Shown: positions 57,333 through 60,574 of the stretch, in pieces
How positions within the stretch are numbered: position 1 is the first letter of the stretch
Layout of the letters: each line of letters begins with the position of its first letter
NCBI GenBank assembly: GCA_016872875.1
Contig: VGYW01000002.1
Coordinates: 1-60,574 of the forward strand
Direction of reading: 5' to 3'
Source: Planctomycetota bacterium
Lineage (GTDB): Bacteria; Planctomycetota; PUPC01; DSUN01
DNA: 60,574 nucleotides
Notes under the pieces: model-generated
The model's input: the letters and a program-made list of their open reading frames with translations, nothing else
Told to the model about the DNA's origin: nothing
The model's database searches: none
Translations under genes and position numbers: made by a program

Positions 57333-57603
57333 TGGCCCCCAGTTCTGGTGATGTTGTTCGGCTCCGAAGCTCCGAACAGAGCGTACTATAGCAGCCCAGG
57401 GCGAAGCCCTGGGACAGGTGGGCGGCCAGATTCAGCCCTGTGGGGGCGTACTACTCGCCCTGGGCAGGCTGTGGTGCCCGGAACCGCATAGCGCGCCCCT
57501 TCAGGGCTAACCTACCCACCGCTCCCTTCCCAGGGCTTCGCCCTGGGCTGCTATAGTACGCCCCTATCGGGGCTCCGGAGTAGTTCACCAGAACTGGGGG
57601 CCA
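57333..57603. mobile_element. 271-bp nested palindromic element C with 19-bp terminal inverted repeats
   Basis: Perfect 19-bp terminal inverted repeats (57333-57351 and 57585-57603). Inside them are long inverted arms (gcgtactatagcagcccagg.. and its complement ending near 57560) around palindromes of cccagggc/gccctggg. No coding capacity. The terminal repeats make it look like a MITE; no target duplication was found by eye. It fills most of 57301-57618. Confidence 0.8.
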
Positions 57604-57618
57604 TACTCGGCGACGCTC

Positions 57619-57647
57619 TTGCAGCGTGCCGCCGCAAGGGTTATACT
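57619..57647 (+). promoter_or_regulatory. Promoter of the HicB-like gene
   Basis: TTGCAG, 17 nt, TATACT, about 68 nt before the start and just outside element C. Confidence 0.6.
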
Positions 57648-57714
57648 CTGTTGGGGGGGCGGTACGCAAGTTCGTGGCCTGCGCTGAACTACGTCAGCGG
57701 ATGGAGAGGGCCCG

Positions 57715-57933
57715 ATGACCGAAATCGTGTTCCTGGTCGAGGAGGCCCCCGAGGGCGGCTACACCGCCAAGGCTGTGGGGGAGTCCATCTTCACAGAGGC
57801 CGACGACCTCGATAGCCTTCGGGCGATGGTCAAGGACGCGGTCTCCTGCCACTTCGACGACGCGGCGACCCGGCCCAGGCTCATCCGCCTGCATGTGGTC
57901 CGCGATGAGGTGCTCGACGAGCTGTTCCCCTGA
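57715..57933 (+). CDS. HicB-like small protein, orphan
   Basis: 72 residues: EIVFLVEEAPEGGYTAKAVG, then FTEADDLDSLRAMVKDAVSC and RLHVVRDEVLDELF. This is the partial RNase-H-like fold of the HicB family. Members of this exact type are often misannotated as 2-oxoisovalerate dehydrogenase subunits. No HicA gene adjoins; the amidohydrolase follows after 21 nt and may be cotranscribed. Confidence 0.7.
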   Translation: MTEIVFLVEEAPEGGYTAKAVGESIFTEADDLDSLRAMVKDAVSCHFDDAATRPRLIRLHVVRDEVLDELFP

Positions 57934-57954
57934 ACGAGCCGACAGGATGACCCC

Positions 57955-59505
57955 ATGGCCGGGTTAAGGCGGATTGTCCTTCGCGCGGGAAAGGTGATTG
58001 ATGGGACTGGGGCGCCGGCGCGGCTGGCGGACGTGGCGGCGGAGGGCGGGCGCATCGTGGGTGTCGGACAGGTCGGCCCGCAGCCCGGCGATGAGGTGCT
58101 CGATGTCACCGGCCTCGCTGTCGCCCCAGGGTTCCACGACATCCACACCCACTTCGACCTCTCGCTCCCGGCGGAGCCGGACCACCTGGACGGGCTTCGG
58201 CAGGGGATAACGACGTACCACGTGGGCCAGTGCGGGCTCGGCTTCGCGCCTGCCTCGCCGCCCACGCAGGCCGTCTTCCGCGACTACCTGGCCCCCATCA
58301 TGGGCGACCCGAAGCTGCCGCCGTTCAGCTCCGTCGCCGAGTATCTCGCCCTGTTCAGGGGCGGGAGAGTCAACGTGGTCCACATCCTGCCCCACGGCCT
58401 TCTGCGTGCGGAGGTGGCGGGGATGGCCCGCGGGCCGCTCACGCCGCGGCAGCTCGACAGGATGAAAGCCCTCGCCGCCGAGGGGATGGAGCAAGGCGCG
58501 CGCGGCATCTCAACCGGGCTGACCTACTTCCCCGGCTCGGAGGCCGACATCGAGGAGCTGGTCGCAGTCTCAAAGGTCGTCTCGGATCACGGCGGCGTCT
58601 ACGTCAGCCACCTCCGCAACTACACCGACGGGTTGCTCGATGCGATTGACGAGGCTTGCCAGATAGGCCGCAGGGCGGGCATCGCCGTGCAGATTTCCCA
58701 CCTGCGTCCCCAGGGCAAGTTCCGCGGCCGCGCCGCGGAGGTCCTCGCCCACGTCGAGCGCTGGCGTGACAAGGGGGTGGACGTTGCCTTCGACATCTAT
58801 ACGTATCTCAAGGGCTTCACGCTCATGGCGGCCATGTTCCTCCCCCCCGAGGTCTACGCAGGCGGTGTTGACGGCGCGGTGGCCCTCCTCCGCGACCCAG
58901 CCGAGCGCGCCCGTCTCCGTTCAGTCGTGCCACAGGCCGACTGGGCCGAGGCGCACATCGCCTGCGTCGGGAGTTCTTGTAGGCGGGGCGTCTCTGCCCC
59001 GCGTCGTAACTTCGAGGGGATGCGCTTGCCCGCCTTCGCGGAGGCCGTGGGCAAGGATGTCTTCGACGCCTGCGTGGACCTGCTGATCGAGGAGCGGCTT
59101 CGGGTGAGCGTGATCGGCTGGCCCATCGAGGAGGCCGACCACGAGGCCGTCCTCCGGCACCCGCTGTGTCTCGTTGGCAGCGACAGCATCCCGCTGGGCG
59201 GCGCGCGGCACCCGCGGGCCTCGGGCTGCTTCGCGCGCTATCTTGGGCATTACGTCCGCGGCCTCGGCCTCCTGCCTCTCGAAGAGGCCATCCGCCGCAT
59301 CACATCGGTCCCCGCCCGCCGCTACGGGCTGAGCGACCGTGGGCTCATCGCCGAAGGGATGGCCGCCGACATCGTGGTCTTCGACCCCGCCACAATACGC
59401 GACCGCGCCACCTACGAGCAGCCGCGGCTTCTCGCCGAAGGCGTCCGCCACGTGTTGGTCAATGGGCAAGTGGTCCTTCGGGATGGCCGGCTTGCCACAG
59501 GCTAG
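57955..59505 (+). CDS. N-acyl-D-amino-acid deacylase-like amidohydrolase
   Basis: 516 residues. Amidohydrolase-3/D-aminoacylase layout: LRAGKVIDGTGAPARLADVA, metal motif APGFHDIHTHFDLSL, GQCGLGFAPAS (the metal-binding Cys region), GARGISTGLTYFPGS, VYVSHLRNYTDG, VQISHLRPQGK, VGSDSIPLGGARHPRASGCF and the C-terminal beta sandwich. It releases D-amino acids from N-acyl forms. A palindrome-derived peptide (SSCRRGVSAPRR) is inserted at about 340. Next to the D-threonine-aldolase-like gene, divergent. Confidence 0.9.
   Translation: MAGLRRIVLRAGKVIDGTGAPARLADVAAEGGRIVGVGQVGPQPGDEVLDVTGLAVAPGFHDIHTHFDLSLPAEPDHLDGLRQGITTYHVGQCGLGFAPASPPTQAVFRDYLAPIMGDPKLPPFSSVAEYLALFRGGRVNVVHILPHGLLRAEVAGMARGPLTPRQLDRMKALAAEGMEQGARGISTGLTYFPGSEADIEELVAVSKVVSDHGGVYVSHLRNYTDGLLDAIDEACQIGRRAGIAVQISHLRPQGKFRGRAAEVLAHVERWRDKGVDVAFDIYTYLKGFTLMAAMFLPPEVYAGGVDGAVALLRDPAERARLRSVVPQADWAEAHIACVGSSCRRGVSAPRRNFEGMRLPAFAEAVGKDVFDACVDLLIEERLRVSVIGWPIEEADHEAVLRHPLCLVGSDSIPLGGARHPRASGCFARYLGHYVRGLGLLPLEEAIRRITSVPARRYGLSDRGLIAEGMAADIVVFDPATIRDRATYEQPRLLAEGVRHVLVNGQVVLRDGRLATG
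58979..59004. repeat. In-frame palindromic insert in the amidohydrolase
   Basis: The aggcggggcgtctctgcccc palindrome, same family as 28664-28688, read here in another frame (CRRGVSAPRR). Confidence 0.85.
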
Positions 59506-59561
59506 AAGCCTGTGCCACCACCGTCCCTCTGTCGGTGGCACAGGCATCCTGCCTGTGGCGG
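59494..59561. repeat. Double palindrome (gccacaggc.. type)
   Basis: Two adjacent palindromes with caggctagaagcctg and caggcatcctgcctg cores. The first encodes the last residues of the amidohydrolase; together they may terminate transcription. Confidence 0.8.
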
Positions 59562-59569
59562 CGCGTCGG

Positions 59570-59599
59570 TTAGCCGGAGGTACGCGAATGCGCTATAAT
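59570..59599 (+). promoter_or_regulatory. Promoter of the GH57 gene
   Basis: TTAGCC, 18 nt, TATAAT, 55 nt before the start; the -10 is perfect but the -35 is weak. Confidence 0.5.
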
Positions 59600-59654
59600 A
59601 TGAGCGGCTCCGGCGCAGGCCGCGGATTGCTCCTCTCGGAAGGACGCCAGCAGA

Positions 59655-60574
59655 ATGGGTCAGACCGGCAAGGGTAGCTTCGCACTGGTGCTGCACGGGC
59701 ACCTGCCCTACGTGCTGAGCCACGGGGTGTGGCCGCACGGGACGGATTGGCTGAACGAGGCGACGGCTGAGTGCTACGTTCCGCTGCTCAACGCCTTCAA
59801 TCGTCTCGCCGACGAGGGCCTGTCGGCAAACGTGACGATGAACATCACGCCGATCCTCCTGGAGCAACTGGCCGACGAGGGGTTCAAGGACGACTTCGTG
59901 GGCTACTGCGAGCAGCGGATCGTGTTCGCCGAGCAAAACGAGAAGGACTTCCACGACACTGGCCGGCGCCACCTCGAGGGCCTCGCGAAGATGTGGCGCG
60001 GCCACTTCGAGGGGGTTCGCAACGACTTCACGGAGCGCTACGGGAAGGACCTTGTGGGGGCGTTCCGGCGGCTCCAGGACGCCGGGCAGATCGAGCTGAT
60101 GACCTGCTGTGCGACCCACGGCTACCTGCCGCTGCTGGGGCGCGACGAGTGCGTGCAAGCCCAGGTGCGGACGGCGGTTACGACGTACCGGCGGCACTTC
60201 GGGCGGGAGCCGCGCGGCATCTGGCTGCCCGAGTGCGCCTACCGCCCACGCTACGAATGGCGAAGGCCGGTGGAACGCGGGGCAGAGACGCCCCGCCTAC
60301 AGGCGGAGGGGAAGACCCCCGCCATCGAGCGCCTCGGGGTGGAGGAGGTGCTCCACGCAGCCGGTATACGCTACTTCGTGGTTGATTCGCACCTGCTCAA
60401 GGGCGGGAAGCCGATTGGGGTCTATATTGACCGCTTCGAGGCCCTCAAGCGGCTCTGGGGGCAGTTCAGCGAGCACTACGTGGCGAGGGCCGAAATCACA
60501 GAGCGTTCGCCCCACAGGACTTACATCGTGTGCCCCGACCCTTCGGCGGAGCGGAGCACGGCCATCTTCGTCCG
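59655..60574 (+). CDS. GH57 1,4-alpha-glucan branching enzyme-like protein, truncated by the window edge
   Basis: At least 306 residues; the frame is open at the right edge. GH57 signatures: SFALVLHGHLPYVLSH, VTMNITPILLEQLAD, IELMTCCATHGYLPLL and GIWLPECAYRPRYEW, in which the Glu is the expected nucleophile. A DUF1957/branching-enzyme assignment is the best fit. A palindrome-derived peptide (ERGAETPRLQAE) lies in frame shortly after the nucleophile motif. It would introduce alpha-1,6 branches in glycogen in the cytoplasm. Confidence 0.88.
   Translation, partial: MGQTGKGSFALVLHGHLPYVLSHGVWPHGTDWLNEATAECYVPLLNAFNRLADEGLSANVTMNITPILLEQLADEGFKDDFVGYCEQRIVFAEQNEKDFHDTGRRHLEGLAKMWRGHFEGVRNDFTERYGKDLVGAFRRLQDAGQIELMTCCATHGYLPLLGRDECVQAQVRTAVTTYRRHFGREPRGIWLPECAYRPRYEWRRPVERGAETPRLQAEGKTPAIERLGVEEVLHAAGIRYFVVDSHLLKGGKPIGVYIDRFEALKRLWGQFSEHYVARAEITERSPHRTYIVCPDPSAERSTAIFV
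60277..60300. repeat. In-frame palindromic insert in the GH57 gene
   Basis: gcggggcagagacgccccgc, the reverse complement of the core at 28664 and 58979, read here as RGAETPRLQ. Confidence 0.85.

Noticed and set aside
1..60574. tRNA or rRNA genes
   Set aside because: No TYC-loop plus acceptor-stem arrangement or rRNA segment was recognised by eye; a covariance search could not be run.

Overview
The window is about 60 kb of high-GC chromosome with leaderless or Shine-Dalgarno genes on both strands, many recognisable -35/-10 promoters, and no plasmid or phage backbone. The gene content points to a free-living heterotroph of the PVC group, most likely Planctomycetota. The evidence is a PEP-CTERM/malectin exoprotein, a PD40 plus cytochrome-c protein of the hydrazine-synthase-alpha-like class, DUF1080 and ThuA proteins, a Tat-exported Gfo/Idh/MocA oxidoreductase, an S/T-kinase-like receptor, and sugar isomerases and epimerases. 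The taxon is an inference; no rRNA or marker set is present apart from valS, comEC, proB and wecB.

Layout. 1-2.6 kb is an accessory stretch: a heptamer tandem array, a BrnT/BrnA-like pair, mazEF and a DUF6602-like remnant, tied together by dispersed repeats. 2.6-6.2 kb (minus) holds MltA, a PEP-CTERM protein with a near-consensus sigma-54 promoter, and a carbohydrate-binding secreted protein. 6.6-13.3 kb (minus) is a four-gene operon: a receptor pseudokinase, a signal-peptidase-like protein lacking both catalytic residues, a TPR protein and a zinc-ribbon membrane protein. 13.5-25.4 kb (plus) holds rubrerythrin, a DUF6788 protein, the PA2779/PA2778 pair, a histidine kinase with a sigma-54 activator, ThuA, a two-gene SQDCD cassette, an esterase, an orphan N4-type DNA methylase, a DUF1080 protein and an EEP membrane protein. 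25.5-33 kb holds the PD40/cytochrome protein, an amidohydrolase, a retropepsin-like protein and a sugar isomerase. 33-41 kb holds valS, a DUF2442/DUF4160 pair, comEC, a DppA-type D-aminopeptidase and a YgiT/DUF4258 pair. 41-48.6 kb holds a large glycosidase-like protein, an IS110 scrap, an SGNH hydrolase, and a sugar ABC binding protein plus ATPase with no permease. 48.7-60.6 kb holds an oxidoreductase, MntA and a HEPN-isomerase fusion, Nudix, an antitoxin, proB, wecB, a D-threonine-aldolase-like enzyme, a D-aminoacylase-like amidohydrolase and a truncated GH57 gene.

The most striking property is repeat architecture. About eighteen loci carry tandem words of exactly 7 nt (intergenic) or 9 nt (mostly where genes are crossed), often as two arms of an imperfect hairpin, with a different word at each locus. 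Three larger nested palindromic elements, a 77-bp element found twice (once inside a 9-mer array), and short GC-rich palindromes inserted in frame into at least six proteins complete the set. Several genes end, start or have linkers made of these repeats. The best functional novelty candidates are the pseudokinase/pseudo-signal-peptidase operon, the sigma-54/dyad control of the PEP-CTERM gene, and the HEPN-isomerase fusion.
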